From assembly GCA_900169235.1 (NCBI GenBank), contig FWCC01000237.1, positions 124,001 through 188,000 on the forward strand: 64,000 nucleotides of DNA. The letters are read 5' to 3'. Made by a program: the position numbers and the translations under genes. Of the stretch, positions 36,018-47,838 are shown piece by piece. The notes beneath the pieces are model-generated. The model was not told where the DNA came from and made no database searches. It was given only the letters and a program-made list of their open reading frames with translations. This DNA comes from Zarea fungicola. Its lineage: Eukaryota > Ascomycota > Sordariomycetes > Hypocreales > Cordycipitaceae. The stretch's first letter is position 1; the number at the start of each line of letters is the position of its first letter.

Positions 36018-36241
36018 GTGAGTCAACGCCTTTCACCGCTCGCACCCGGAACCAACGGTTGACCGACCGCATCGGAGCTTGACTCCAATCCGAGCCCTAC
36101 CTTGTGCCTCAGTGGAGCATCGCATCGCCGAACACAGTGCCATTGGCCGTCTGGGTCATCTCACCCGAATCCTTGATTATCTGATTTTAAATTCTTACAT
36201 TTCTTTTTTTTCAAATTTTGAGCTTGATAAAACTCGTCAGC

Positions 36242-38439
36242 ATGGCCAATAACAAAAGGCGTTCGTGTGACGTCTGCTATAAACGAAAGGTTCGTTCCCC
36301 AATATATTCGGCCTTCTGAAGATCAACGGCCACGGAACTACCTACCCACACTTCCGTGGCCAAAAATTCTCCTCCAGGGGTCCCGTTGTTTCCGCGGACC
36401 TCTTGGCATATGGGATTCAGTAGCATATGCATCCGCTGGCTCTGGTGCTAACGTCAAATCTCCGCTGTGTAATAGATCCGTTGCGACGCCGCCGAGACTG
36501 GGGGCACCTGTGACTGGTGTGCCCACCACAACCTCAGCTGCACATTCACTCCGCGAAAGTCTCGTTCCCGGTATGATGCCTATGTATTTGACTTCCATTT
36601 GACTTGTTACTATTCTATTCTTGGCGCTATGGTACTACGGTATATATTCGCAAGTGCTAATAGTGATGCAGCACCGCGCAGGACAAGGCACCCAAAACAC
36701 GAGGAAGCCCAAGGATACATACTGCTGGCTCAGGCCAAGATTCTGCGTTGCAATCTCCGCCGAATACATCTGCTGGTTCGACCCCATACTCTACTGGTAC
36801 CAGTAGCGTCCACATAGATATTGGCAGGAATCTTATTCGCAGTAACAAGTGCGCCGTCTGCCAGTCGCGCACCACTCTCCGACTACCCCGTGTTCCTGGA
36901 AAGAGCCACAACCGGCTACAGAATGCATACCCTGGCCATAATTACGGTTTTGTCTGTTTTTTGACAAGTATTCCACACTTTTCAGATGGCTGCGACGATT
37001 GGGTGCGGATGCGGACAGGGCTAACACCACAGTTTGACACTCCTACATTTCATCAGCGTCTCCTTGATGGCGAATCACCACTGTCAGCGAGTAAAACGGT
37101 GCTTCCCCCGCGGTGGGCTTTTGATGAGATGTTTGAAGCCTTTATTACATCGGATTTGAGTTTGATATTTCCCTTGGTTGACAAGGTGCTTTTCGAGGAG
37201 ACTGCACAGCTTGCGTATTCTACCGACTCGGAACTCACACTACACCATGTCAGCGCCAAGGCCTGCCTCTTTGCATTTCTTTCTGTAGTGGGGATGAACT
37301 TTGCAGAGGTTCCCGCAACAAAATACGTGGACTCTGCTGCCTTTTCCAAAGTCGCCAGGCGGCTTATCTCGGAATGTTTGGAGGATATGAGTCTCGCTAC
37401 ACTGCAGACGTATCTTTTGATGATGATGCACGATATGGCTGCCGGACATATGCAAACCGCGACAACGTATAACACGTTGGCGTGCCAAGCCGTGTATGCA
37501 TTGAACGGGCACCAGCGGTTGTTTCCATCGCCCAGAAACCGACACTTGACCCTTGAAGAACGCGAAGACCGCCATGTGCGCTTGTTGTTTTGGATGTGCT
37601 ACTACTTTGACAAGAGCATCTCACTTCGTACCGGTCATCCTCCTGCGATTGATGATGACTTCTGTGACTTGACGCTACCAGAGGGCTACAACGAAAGCCG
37701 ATGGGGCATCCGGAGCTGCGACCCGAATGACGACACTCAGGACGTTTTTTTCCCTGGCGACATGGAGCTTACAATTGTCAAATCAAGAGTCATCCGCAGT
37801 CTGTATGGCAACAGGGCATGGGAAAGATCAGATGCTGAGTTGTTGCGCACCATCAGGGAGCTAGACGCCGAGCTTGAAAACTGGCGGAGCAGTATCCCAA
37901 GGGAGTTCGCGCCAGCATTGTCCGTCCGTAAGGACATTACGCTGGCCAGTGATCTCAGTAGATGCATGAGCATGCTCCACGTAGAGCTGCACATGGAATA
38001 TCACCACATTCTTAATGTAATTCACGGTGCTAGCGGTCTCGGTACGACAGCCAACACGACTCCGGGGAGTCTGATGCCCGGCATCCAGTCCAGTATAGAC
38101 TTGTCTGTTGAGGCCAGCAGGTCAACGCTTGTGTATCTGACGGCCTCTGCGGACAGGGTAGCAAGCGAGGCATTTTGGGCTTTTATCTTTTACCCAATGT
38201 CTGCGCTGATGACAATCTTCTTCAGTATCCTCCGAAATCCGTGCACCGACCATGTCCAAGATGACCTGGAGCTCATCAGTAGATCTTCCACGATTGTGCG
38301 CGGCATGCCGATACATACTGCGGTGCCGTTTGCAACGGAATACCTGAGACAAGTGGACCGGTTCGTTGAAGAACTGCATCGGCTCGCCGAGGGCGGTATT
38401 GAACGCGCAAGGATTGAATGTAGAGGGAATGCAGCATGA
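36242..38439 (+). CDS. Zn2Cys6 transcription factor divergent from ABC transporter
   Basis: A zinc-cluster activator with fungal-specific middle homology. Three exons, 36242-36289, 36476-36570 and 36672-38439, give 636 aa. The cluster is split by a 186-nt intron after CDVCYKRK: C9-x2-C12-x6-C19-x8-C28-x2-C31-x6-C38 (IRCDAAETGGTCDWCAHHNL follows the join). The first donor is GTTCGT; acceptors are AATAG and GATGCAG. The regulatory domain shows LATLQTYLLMMMHDMAAGHM and RLLFWMCYYFDKSISLRTGH, the expected landmarks. Residues about 105-140 do not match relatives well and may hide another small intron ending at CTACAG before AATGCATACCC; I left them unspliced because no phase-compatible strong donor is present. 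Divergent position suggests control of the transporter, which is inference. Confidence 0.88.
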
Positions 38440-38713
38440 GTGAGTTGCAGAGGCGGGCACCGAAGCTGCACGCATTCTACTGAAATGAACCGCCGATGTA
38501 AGACGAAACTGTACGACTAACGACACAACACGGAAGCAAATCTGTACTATATGAATTTTTCAATACTATTTTAGAAGAAGCGCACGCGACAACTGAGTTA
38601 TATGAGGGAACCAATCTTGCAGTATATTCCTAGTTTTATTATAACAAATTCTGCTCTATAACAACATGGAAGATGCGGGCTTTTTGCAATGATGAAAAAG
38701 AATAAAAAGAACA

Positions 38714-39605
38714 CTAGGAGCACTGTTGTCGTTGACGACGAGTCTCCATGAGTTTCCATCCACGATGAGCCAGCTCACCACGGCTTTCGGGCTCCAACTT
38801 GTCCAATGTGAAGCCAAGCACTATGTACATGGCAATGACGAGAAACTCCTCAATGGTGGCCATGCCGACGCGGATACCAACACTGCCACCGTACAGAGAG
38901 AACTGCTTGTCGTTGGCAAACGTGGCTATGAGAGAGTACACGACGCGGATTAGAATGAGCGGCAGCGCGAGGCCGACGACTATGGGCACACGGCGCTCGC
39001 GAGCGCTGTTGACGCTGTTGCGCTGGTGGAAGATGACGGCGAAGGCGACGCATACGAGGAGGAAAGCGACGAGGTAGAGGGCGGCTGCTGCTTTGGACGT
39101 GGCGGGGATATGAAAGACGCCGTGGGAATCGGGCTGCATGCTTGTACCGCCGACGATGCTGAGGATGAGGGGGAGGAGGATGAGGAGCTGGATGGCGCGG
39201 AGGTATTTGATACCGAGGACTTGTTTGCCGGTGGCGTTGATGCAGTCAGCACTGTCCAAAGTAGTGTTAGAAGAAGAATATGCGAAACGAAGAGAAAAAA
39301 AATTGCCGGTATCTGGATGTCACGTACAATCTAGAGATCAAGCCAAGAGTGGCAAACAGCAGCGGCGACAGGCCAATAGAGTAAAAGACGAGGGTGGCGA
39401 TGAGGAGGCCAATCGAGTGGTTGGTGTAAGTCAACAGCTGGCAAATGGAGCCGCCAATACGAAAGACGCAGAGGAGACCTGTGTAGATCCAGCCGGATGA
39501 GCGACTGAAGCCATGGCGGGTGCAGAGAATGATACTGGCGATGAGGGCTGGGATGAAGACGATGAGCTGTACAATGGCAACGTAGCCGGCGCTGTCGAGC
39601 TTCAT
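38714..39605 (-). CDS. Seven-span integral membrane protein, fungal DUF7702-like
   Basis: Two exons, 39328-39605 and 38714-39251, with a 76-nt intron (donor GTACGT, acceptor TTGGACAG), give 271 aa. Seven hydrophobic spans alternate with short loops: GYVAIVQLIVFIPALIASI, IYTGLLCVFRIGGSICQLL, IATLVFYSIGLSPLLFATL, then four more in exon 2, ending with a basic tail. The RHGF...SGWIY and ISRF...CINATG segments resemble a fungal family of unknown function (DUF7702-like); molecular role unknown. A (TGG)5 run sits right next to the start codon (39608-39622). Convergent with the Zn2Cys6 gene; stop codons are 274 bp apart. Confidence 0.85.
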
Positions 39606-40350
39606 AATGGTGGTGGTGGTGGCCGGAGAGAGGACACTGGCAGGACGCTGAACGATGGAAGTAAAATGACGCAAAGAAAGCTTTGAACGATGCAGTCTCT
39701 ATATGATTGAATTGATGTAATTGTAATGTGTTTAATATATCCTTTCTTTTATTATTTCTCTCCTCAACGGGAAGCCGGTGTGCTCTATATACGTTCAAGA
39801 CCTAGTACGCTGTGATAACTGCGCTGCAGCACGACGTTGACAGCCCACGCGGCGTACATCCCAATCGGGAGTGTGTTTCGTAAAATCGAAAGGCACAGAT
39901 CGGTTCACAGCAGATTAGACTACCTAGTGCTAACTAGTAGCTAGGGGGTTTTTTGGTTCAAGAATTATTATTCACAGCGTCTGGCGATCGCGCTGTGCCG
40001 TGAAAGGGAATCCTGCTTGTCAATTGGTCAGGCGAAGGCAAAAGGGCAGCCCGGCGGACGCGACACCAAAAGAAAAAAAGGTTGCATAGAGAAGGCTGAG
40101 GCGCTAGTCCTGTTTCGGGAGGGCATTTCGTAAGTTTATAGCGGCTGATTCTCCCTGTAATTTCTCCGCGAGGCTGCGCCTCTCACTGTAGCCTCCACCT
40201 AAGAGGTACTGTGGGGGTGGTGGGAAGGCCGTGGGCCGCCAGGCTGTGCCACCACTGCGTTTATTCATTTTTTTCATCCAACGCGTACACGTCGTGTTGA
40301 AACCGAGTCGGCCCAGAGACAGCATCAACTGCCGCCGTCATCCCATCCCA
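39606..40350. other. Intergenic
   Basis: About 745 nt between two minus-strand genes. It begins with a (TGG)5 microsatellite at 39608-39622 in the leader of the membrane-protein gene. No other gene or clear element seen. Confidence 0.5.
39608..39622. repeat. (TGG)5 microsatellite in a gene leader
   Basis: Five TGG units adjoin the start codon of the minus-strand seven-span membrane protein, so its mRNA leader ends in CCA repeats. Length changes here could alter the leader only. Confidence 0.85.
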
Positions 40351-40974
40351 TCAGGCAAAGGCTGTCCCGGCAGAGGTCACAGTTCTTATTAGCGCCTTTT
40401 CCATGACTGCGAAATAAAGCTCCTCTTTTCCAACGAATCCACCGCCAAAGCTGGCTGGCGGGAAGGGCTCCTTCACACCCGTCTCGTTGTAGCCGAGCCG
40501 CTCATACCACCTTAGCAGCGCAGTGCGGCTAGATAGTGTGTTGAGCTGCATCACCGCCGATCCCCAGATTTCTTGGCAGTACTCCTCTGCATACTGGACA
40601 ATTTGCCTCCCGAGGCCACGGCTCTGGTGCCGAGGCGCAATGGCAAAGGTGGCGAAGCGAGCGAGGGTAGAGCTCTTGCGGACGACTTGGAAGCAAGCCA
40701 CCACAGCGTCGTCTACCAGTTCATCTCCTTGGCTGGCAGCGGCTATCCTTTCTGTAACGATGATGAAGCTGCTGCCTGGTTTGGTAATCTTTTCCATCAT
40801 GGCATTTAGTGAGATGCTGTATTGTGCCATGACACCGGAGGTGTCTCCCGTCCAGCTGTCTGGGTGTCGGAAGCTGTCTTCGACCAGGCGCTGCAGAAAG
40901 GCGGCGTCATTCCCTGTCGCCACGCGGTAGGTGAATGTGGTGGCTTGGCATCTCGATCCCCATGTTTGATTCAT
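40351..40974 (-). CDS. GNAT-family N-acetyltransferase
   Basis: A single-exon acetyl-CoA-dependent acetyltransferase of about 207 aa; the acceptor (small amine, peptide or drug) is not predictable. The GNAT motif A is clear: FATFAIAPRHQSRGLGRQIV holds the Q/RxxGxG/A acetyl-CoA loop. Motif B follows as AVMQLNTLSSRTALLRWYER with LGYNETG. The open frame extends to 41031, but the start at 40974 (MNQTWGS) is preferred because the added 19 residues are a basic, low-complexity stretch unlike family N-termini. Divergent from the next Zn2Cys6 gene across about 610 bp. Confidence 0.88.
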   Translation of the reverse strand: MNQTWGSRCQATTFTYRVATGNDAAFLQRLVEDSFRHPDSWTGDTSGVMAQYSISLNAMMEKITKPGSSFIIVTERIAAASQGDELVDDAVVACFQVVRKSSTLARFATFAIAPRHQSRGLGRQIVQYAEEYCQEIWGSAVMQLNTLSSRTALLRWYERLGYNETGVKEPFPPASFGGGFVGKEELYFAVMEKALIRTVTSAGTAFA

Positions 40975-41586
40975 CTTGTGTGATCGTAGTCTAAGTTTTG
41001 TGTGGGCGGCAAAAAAAAAATCTTTGGTCATTGTTTAAATCCTTCAGCTCTGAAGCCTGAATCACTCTGAGCGTGACTCAACCACGTCGTAGTGAAGTGT
41101 TACTCTTCTCGCCTTCATCGGGACCGGATGGCCATATATTTCCCCAAGGACCACTTTCAGAGTCTCAAAATTGGAGCATTTTTCCGAATTATTACACTGT
41201 GCAGACCATACTTTGATTAATTTCAGCCTTGCATTTAAGAGCCGACATAATCTTGGTCCGCCCCTGGCAACTGGCGCCAGCGAGGCTCACGCTGACGGCA
41301 GCCAATTAGAGCCGAACAGCCGAGTCCTGCTATAAAAGGCCATAATGAAGGTACCTTAAGTGCTGTATCCAGATTTACAGCCACACCATTGGTGGCCGCC
41401 ACAGGTCAACCTGACCGGCATGGGTCGCCTGCATCGCCAGCTTGAACACTCATCCATCAGAAAACCATTTCCATTACCATGCCTGGGTTGGAATGTACAT
41501 CCTGATGTAAAAGACCCGGTGCGCAGGAAATTCTGTGCCAATCTTGATATAATTTCAGGCCCCTTTGGTCCTGCACGGCAACCTCG
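40975..41586. other. Divergent promoter, GNAT and Zn2Cys6 genes
   Basis: About 610 nt without a gene. On the plus strand a CCAAT box (41302-41306) lies 29 bp before a TATAAAAGG box (41331-41339), a compact core promoter for the following regulator gene. Confidence 0.55.
41302..41339 (+). promoter_or_regulatory. CCAAT plus TATA core promoter
   Basis: CCAAT at 41302-41306 and TATAAAAGG at 41331-41339 lie about 250-285 bp upstream of the Zn2Cys6 start codon at 41587. Spacing and orientation suit a fungal core promoter; the transcription start is not known. Confidence 0.55.
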
Positions 41587-43256
41587 ATGGTCTTCAGCGG
41601 CCGCCCATCAACTGCTTGTCATGCGTGCCGGCCAAAGCGGCGCAAGGTGAGTGGTTTAAGTCGCAATAGTACAGCAGCTGGCAAGGTTCTCATCAGATAT
41701 TGTTTCAGTGTGATCGTAACCCTTTAGGTTGCTCGCAGTGTCGCCGCAAGGGTCACGCCTGTCCGGGCTACCCAGACCCGTCGGCCTTGCGTTTACGCAA
41801 TGAGACAGCTCGCGTCGCAGAGAAGCAAGCGGCCTCATCTGATGAGAGCCGCAGAAACTCGCCGTCACCAACCCACGACACTTCTTTATGCTTGGCTGCA
41901 GTTGAAGATGCTTCTTCGTCCTCCTTCACACAATCGCCAGCCACCCTGTCAGCATCTGTATCTCTCAGTGTAGAGCAGCTGGCAGTATCCTACCTCTTCA
42001 ACACATTCATTATCTGCACGCCATTTGATGGCTACCTGCCGTCCTTTTGTCGTCCTTACACCGCCCCTGACGACGCGTGCGCCTGGGCGATTGACGCCAC
42101 CGCCCTCGCCGCCTACGGTCGCCATTCCCGTTCACGCTCCTGCCAGGCCGCTGCTCGCGCCAAATACGCCGGCGCATTGACCCGCGTCAACAGTGCTCTG
42201 ACCGACCCAGCAGCCGCCATCCAAGACAGGACGCTCGTCGCCGTTCTTGTCCTCGCCCTATTCGAGGCCACCGTCTTCCAGGGCGGGCTCCGCGCCCCGA
42301 CAAGCTGGGCAGCGCACACGTACGGCGCCATGCAGCTGCTCATGCTGCGCGGGCTGGCCCAGTTCTCCAGACCTACCGCCAGGCTCCTATTTGCCCATGC
42401 GAGCAGCAATGTAAAGGCCAGCTGCATTCAGCGCTCCATTGCCGTTCCTCAGCCATTTCTCAGCTTCGACACCAAAGTCCGCGCATTGCTGGACCAGCTT
42501 GATCCCGCTGTCAAACTGACAGACTTGCTGCACAAAGTCGGCGCCATCAAGGAAATGTCACAGAATCCAAACCCGACGGTGGAGCTGGTTCTTGAAGCTA
42601 TTAAAGTTGACCAAGAGCTCATTGTGTTTTCTGACACGCCGCCCCCGACTCTTGAATATACACGAGACCCGCTCGCCCACGGCCCCGCGTGGACATATCA
42701 CCGCATCGTTCACACGTACCCGAGCCTGCGCATTGCCAAGGTTTGGAACGCCGTGCGACTCCTGCGTTTTTTCCTGCTCAGCTTCATCGGTGGCGATATA
42801 TCGCCATTTCCAGACGAGGCTGGCGTTTCCGGCATGCAAACGCTATCTGGTCTCAAGGTATATGCACTAGACCACATGGCTGGGGTCGCTGCAGATGTCC
42901 TCGCTACCATCCCATGCTTTGTGCATGTGGATAACCATGTGAGGCTCTTTTCTGCGCCAGCGAGATGTCTTGCGTGGCCGCTGGGTATTATTGAAAAGAG
43001 CTCAATTTGTCCGGTGGATGCGCGAGAATATGCTCGAAAAACGCTCGAGTGGCTGGCACAGGACCTCAACATGCCACAGGCAATTCACCCTGACCGTCAG
43101 CCGGGATCCAGAGAGGACTGGTACGCAGAAACTCACTACAGTACGCACACTTTTGCTGTCAACTAAACTGACCTCAGCGATATAGGCTCCATTTATTCCA
43201 TCTCGGCTAGAGGGCACGGTATCTTTGCGGGCCAGAGCCAAATCTCCGTCATTTAA
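41587..43256 (+). CDS. Zn2Cys6 transcription factor upstream of GH79 gene
   Basis: A zinc-cluster regulator of about 520 aa in three exons: 41587-41646, 41709-43140 and 43186-43256. Exon 1 (MVFSGRPSTACHACRPKRRK) supplies the first two cysteines, and the cluster is C11-x2-C14-x6-C21-x6-C28-x2-C31-x6-C38, with a basic tail and GYPDPSALRLRNETARVA, a common sequence after such clusters. The rest is helical and matches the type often annotated as C6 finger regulator without an obvious metabolic target (LVAVLVLALFEATVFQ). The last intron (43141-43185, donor GTACGC, acceptor GATATAG) replaces a short alternative tail with SSIYSISARGHGIFAGQ, typical of relatives. It lies in tandem with the GH79 gene; regulation of it is possible but unproven. 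Confidence 0.88.
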
Positions 43257-44314
43257 ATGTTATGATGTGCTATACAAGTGCATGGCACAGGATTAAAATC
43301 TTTCCTTTTCATTAGGCAACGCATTCACTAATCAATCTAGTAATGGAGACGGTACAGTTTCCATAATTAAGCCATGTTTCTGTTTTCTAATCTTTCAAAA
43401 GGTGGCTTAAGCAGCAGCTCACGTCATGCGCTCTTAATTTAGCAACCCTGGAGCATACGCAGAATAGTGACCATGGAAAGGACCGCAACCAGTCTGCTCC
43501 CCAGCAGACCGCCGCCAAAGGCGTGTCGAATTTCCGAACTGCATCCACTTGTAGCCACTCGGAAAGACATTTTTTGAGGATGTATTTCATTTCGCATGGC
43601 GAAGTCAGCCCTCGTGACTGCAGAACTCTATCACTCAACCACTGTCCATACCCACTGGATCCGTCTCAGAAGTTTGATTTAGCATTTCTGAGCTGTACCT
43701 CTGCTCCGCCAGCAGGCGCTGAATGGGGAAGACAATACGCTTAAAGGCTGCATTACAACGCAGAATATTGCGCTCTGTGAAGCGCCGCTCTTATTATTCG
43801 AAAGTAAATATAGCACGGAAACCCCTCGTCAGCAAACCCAGTTTCACTGGCGGAACCTGGGTTAACACCGACGTTTCTATGTATTTGTTTGCCGATTACT
43901 AGCGTCTTACTAGGACGAGCCAAGAGAAACAATAAACGGCACCCTCCATTGTGGCGTGTAAATCTCACTCCCCCGGACGCTAAAATTGCGCAGCGGAAGA
44001 TTCCCATAGCTGGAAAATTTCCACTGCGTTCGGTCCGATAAAAGAGATGCCCACTTTCAACCCCAGATCCTACATAGGTGGCCCAATGGACTGCGTCGAC
44101 ACGTTGTTTTCCTTTATTTATTGTGCCTTTCAGCTGTTTCAGTCGTTATAGCAATAGCCGACCGGTTATTGGTGTTCAATTTCATTATTTAACATTTACC
44201 GTCATAGAGTATTCTATACTCTTGTCCTGCCTCTGTCCCAGCTTTCAGTCTCAACTAAACTTGAGAAACGAATAGGGCAACTGGATCTACAATTGGGTTG
44301 AACTTCAAGAAACA
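43257..44314. other. Intergenic, GH79 promoter
   Basis: About 1.06 kb between two plus-strand genes. AT-rich near 43260-43400 and 44100-44230. No supported gene. Confidence 0.5.
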
Positions 44315-45981
44315 ATGGTAAAGTCGCTTGCTATTGCCGCGGCAGTTTTGCCCAGCGCCTGGGCAATCAACACCAACGGCAACTTGTACTCGTCGTTTGT
44401 CTCACTCTCCATTGAACTAATAGGCTTTCCATCATGGGCTGGTAAGTGTGTTTTGGCAGGAATTGTAGTGTCCCAAATGACGACAATTGACATTTTCATC
44501 TTCTTCCATATAGGCACAAAGGCGAATCCCAATGAGTTTTCCAATAATCTGATTGATGGTCTGGCCGCGGCCCAAGGCTCCCCGATGGTAGTCCGCGTTG
44601 GTGGAAACTCTGCGTAAGTTTTTGGACAAAGCACGAATCCTCATGAAGTGAACATGATTGCACCTTTTTTAATAACCAATTTACTAACTGGCATTTCCTT
44701 TTTTCTACTTTCAGGGATCGTGCCATTTATGATTCATCTTTGGCAACGGCTACGGCCAGCAGTTGCCCCCATGCCGACAAGGGCGCCTGGCAGTGCATCG
44801 GCCCTCAGTTTTTCGACTCATACGGCGCGTTCCCCAAAGGCACACTGTACTCACACAACTTCAATGTCGCCACATGGAACTCATCTGGCTTCAACACTCT
44901 CGCGGCCACAGTGCCGAAAGTGTGCAACGCCCTCCGCGGCCAGCTGGAGGCCTTTGAGGTCGGCAACGAGCCCGACCTATGGATCGGCTCGCGTCGCCCG
45001 AGCAACTACAACGTACAGGACTATCTCAAGGACTGGACCAACTCCACTGGCCGTCTGGAGGCATTTCTGCAGAATGCTTGCCCGGACCTAGTCCATGGTC
45101 TCAAGTACATCTTCCCTTCAGTCAGCTCTACTGGCTCCAGGCTCCGCGTTCCGGACATCTTCAACGCCGCTGGCGCCGCTACCAAGCACGTCGCCCAGGT
45201 CTCCGTGCACAACTACATGGCTGGCGCCACTCAGGCCGGCGTTACTCTGCAAGCGACGCTCATGAATCACACTGCTGTCGCGCACTCCATCGCCGGCCAC
45301 GTCGCCTACGCACAGTCCGTTGCCACAGGCGCAGACTACATCATTGGCGAGCACAACAGCCTCTACGGCGGCGGCGCGGCCGGCCTCTCGGATGTGTTCG
45401 GTGCCGCGCTGTGGGGCATGGACTTCTCCCTCCAGGCCGCCGCGACGGGCGGCATCATCAAGCGCGTCCACTTTCACCAGTCCATCGGCTCTCCCTATGC
45501 CGCGTGGTCCCCAGTCGCCCCGCAGCAGACAAAGCCGCCGTACTACGGCAAGCTGGCCGCCGGCACGTTCCTGGCCAAATCGGCGTCGGGACTGCAGGTC
45601 AAGACGTTGAGCCTCGGCGGCACCGGTCTCCGGGCGGACCTAGACTCCGGCTACGGTGCTTATGTTAATGGCAAGCTGGTTCGCATCGCCATTCTCAATC
45701 TCAAGGAGTTCGACTCAGGTTCCGGCAGCACGCGCGGGAGCAAGTCGTACACGGTCAAGGTTGCGCCGTCGTCGAAGTGGGTTGTGAAGCGCCTGACGGC
45801 GGCCGGTGCGCGCGACCAGACCGGCATCACGTTCAACGGCTTTGCCTATGAGCCTGCGACGTTGGGCAAGCCAGAGCGCCAGATGTCTCGCGCAACGGAT
45901 CAGCCGTTGACAGCCGACTCGCGCGGCAATTTGGTAGTCAAAGTTGCAGACTCAGAGGCGGTGGTTATTGTTCAGGCATAG
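44315..45981 (+). CDS. Secreted GH79 beta-glucuronidase-like glycosidase
   Basis: A glycoside hydrolase of family 79, which in fungi trims glucuronic acid or 4-O-methyl-glucuronic acid from arabinogalactan-type and other glycans outside the cell. Three exons, 44315-44441, 44514-44613 and 44715-45981, give 497 aa. A signal peptide (MVKSLAIAAAVLPSAWA) opens the protein. The acid/base glutamate lies in EAFEVGNEPDLWIG and the nucleophile in DYIIGEHNSLYGGG; both are intact. The C-terminal beta-sandwich, with SYTVKVAPSSKWVVKRLTAA, is as in the family. Introns are regular (GTAAGT donors, TAG/CAG acceptors). Exact substrate is not predictable. Confidence 0.93.
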
Positions 45982-46341
45982 ATGGTAGTATAGGAGGAAT
46001 TTGGGCAATAGAACAAGCTCACGACTCATCAAGTTACCATTCACCTGAAATAGTACATCTCACACACCCGACCTATGCTATGTTTTGTAAAATGAGCTTT
46101 TGTAGGGCACTGTAGCAGCAAAACATTCATCACTTGAGTGAAGACAAGAATTATCAGGCATCTCATAACAGGTTTCATTCCTAGGGCCTAAACATTTCGC
46201 TCCTATATAAAATAGATACTCCATGGTATCGGGCAAAAGTCCCAAAACGCCGCCGTAAAGTGCCGTAAAACTTTTTTTATCCTTTGGAAAGATTTTATTC
46301 CTTCCTTTTCATCCGCTCAAGACCAAGACTGGTTGCTGCAT
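45982..46341. other. Convergent 3' flanks
   Basis: About 360 nt between the GH79 (+) and uS8 (-) stop codons. Only AT-rich 3'-flank sequence seen. Confidence 0.5.
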
Positions 46342-47035
46342 TTAGTAGAAGAAACCAATGATCTTGCCGGCAACGTGCTTTCTACGGGCCTCCTCGTGGT
46401 CCATGATACCAGCAGAGGTGGTGAGGATGACGTAGCCGAACTGACGGGCAGGCAGCAGCTTGACAACCCACTTCTCGAGGTCGGCGAGACGAACGTTGTA
46501 GCGGGGGGAGATGACACCGGTCTTGTTGAGGCGGCCGTTGAGCTGAACGACGATCTTGCCGGAGCGGTGGTCATCGACCTCCTCGAACTCGCCAATGTAA
46601 CCTGAAGACAGACAAAGTCAGTAAGAAAATTTTGTAGCGACAACCCTAGCATAAACATCATGGCATATATATATCTCCACCTCTAAAGGTAGAAACACAC
46701 TCTGAATAGAGCGCTCAGGTCCGTCGCAATAAATTCAATCTATCGGCAACTTATAGGGGCTGGGTCGTGGTGCGTAGAAAGACGGTCACCCTAGTTATCA
46801 TGCCGAAAACATTGACGGAACTCTGATTTTCTCCCTCTGTCGGTATGAAGATATTTTTGTATGCCATGTTGTAATGAGGAGGAAAAAGCTGTTGCAACGT
46901 ACCGTGGCGCTGCATGACCTGGAGGAACTTGATAATGACCTTGGAGGAAGGACGGATCAAGACCTGGCGCTTGCCGGACTTCTCGGCGTTGTTGATGGCG
47001 TTGAGCGCATCGTGGAGGACGGAGGTGCGGACCAT
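46342..47035 (-). CDS. RPS22: Cytosolic ribosomal protein uS8 (RPS22)
   Basis: A 40S ribosomal protein of 130 aa, the exact family length. Two exons, 46903-47035 and 46342-46601, with a 301-nt intron (donor GTACGT, acceptor TCTTCAG); long first introns are common in fungal ribosomal protein genes. The sequence begins [20 protein letters not shown] and ends [18 protein letters not shown], both diagnostic; the core has [20 protein letters not shown] across the splice. It is transcribed divergently from eS12 about 800 bp away, so the two may share promoter elements. Confidence 0.97.
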
Positions 47036-47838
47036 GTTGGCGGTGTTTGAAGATTCTCAAGTCAGGGGAATGGAAATGAGGTATCTACCCGCGAAAAAAA
47101 AATTCATGTTAGCCCCGACGTTGCGGCATGAGCAAGGAAGAGTGCCCTCGAGCGATTCGTTTTCAGAACCGACGAGGGTTCAGCCGCTCATATACATTTC
47201 CAAGAAGGAAAAAGGCGTATCGCCAGACGTCGGAATTCCGCCGTTTTACGATATAGAGTGCAACAGTATACATATTTTGAATCGTCATGTTGTTTCCAAT
47301 CGTTCACGGCGGCGCCGTCTGGGATTGCCTTTCCCTGCCACGAAGAGGCATTCGTCCTTGGTGTGATATATTCGACTCGAATCGCCCATCGAGCGGGGAT
47401 CAGCAATTGTTTATGCTGGCAAGCTACATACCTCGCGAAAATGACAATAAAGTCTGTATGCAGGGAAATGGAAGAAACGATAAATTTTCTCACACGTTGC
47501 CCATACAAACCCGCACCGCGCAAAAGAGAGAAAAGTGGGTGGTGTGCCCTCTGTGGTCCGTGCACGACAAAATGCCCTAAGGGTAAACGCACTTTGGCAC
47601 CTTTGCATTTTTATTTTTTAATTTCGCAATTGGTGTCGCTTATTCGCAGGAAGAGCCAGAAAAAGTGGCTCAGTAGAGTCCCCGCTAACCAATCGCCAGT
47701 CCCAGTGCTGGCCTCGCACGACTGTGGAAAAACTCCAACCTTTCAATTCACTTTCTTCCTTCTTTTCCTTTTTTCCCTTTCCCCCCATAACATCAAATAA
47801 ATCTTCGAGGATCGCCCGACGAGAATTATATAATCAAG
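47036..47838. other. Bidirectional ribosomal-protein promoter region
   Basis: About 800 nt between the start codons of uS8 (-) and eS12 (+). It contains GCCCTAAGGGTAAAC at 47574-47588, a TTAGGG/CCCTAA-type element, and a pyrimidine-rich tract at about 47740-47792 just before the eS12 start, typical of highly expressed translation genes. Short frames are chance. Confidence 0.6.
47574..47588. promoter_or_regulatory. CCCTAA/TTAGGG-type element
   Basis: GCCCTAAGGGTAAAC carries back-to-back CCCTAA and a GGGTAA variant, about 260 bp upstream of the eS12 start. Tbf1/Rap1-like factors use TTAGGG-type sites in ribosomal protein promoters of several fungi; use here is inferred. Confidence 0.4.

Larger units (their letters stand above)
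34375..36241. other. 1.9-kb divergent region between transporter and regulator
   Basis: No gene is supported here. The sequence carries candidate regulatory sites: a perfect inverted repeat CGGGGT-5-ACCCCG at 34860-34876 on the transporter side and CGGAGTCCG (CGG-N3-CCG) at 36009-36017 on the regulator side. The middle (about 35500-35800) is AT-rich. Short frames such as those at 34620-34976 have no domain support. Confidence 0.55.

Noticed and set aside
30094..46000. Secondary-metabolite gene cluster spanning transporter, regulators, acetyltransferase and glycosidase
   Set aside because: No polyketide synthase, peptide synthetase, terpene cyclase or other backbone enzyme is present.
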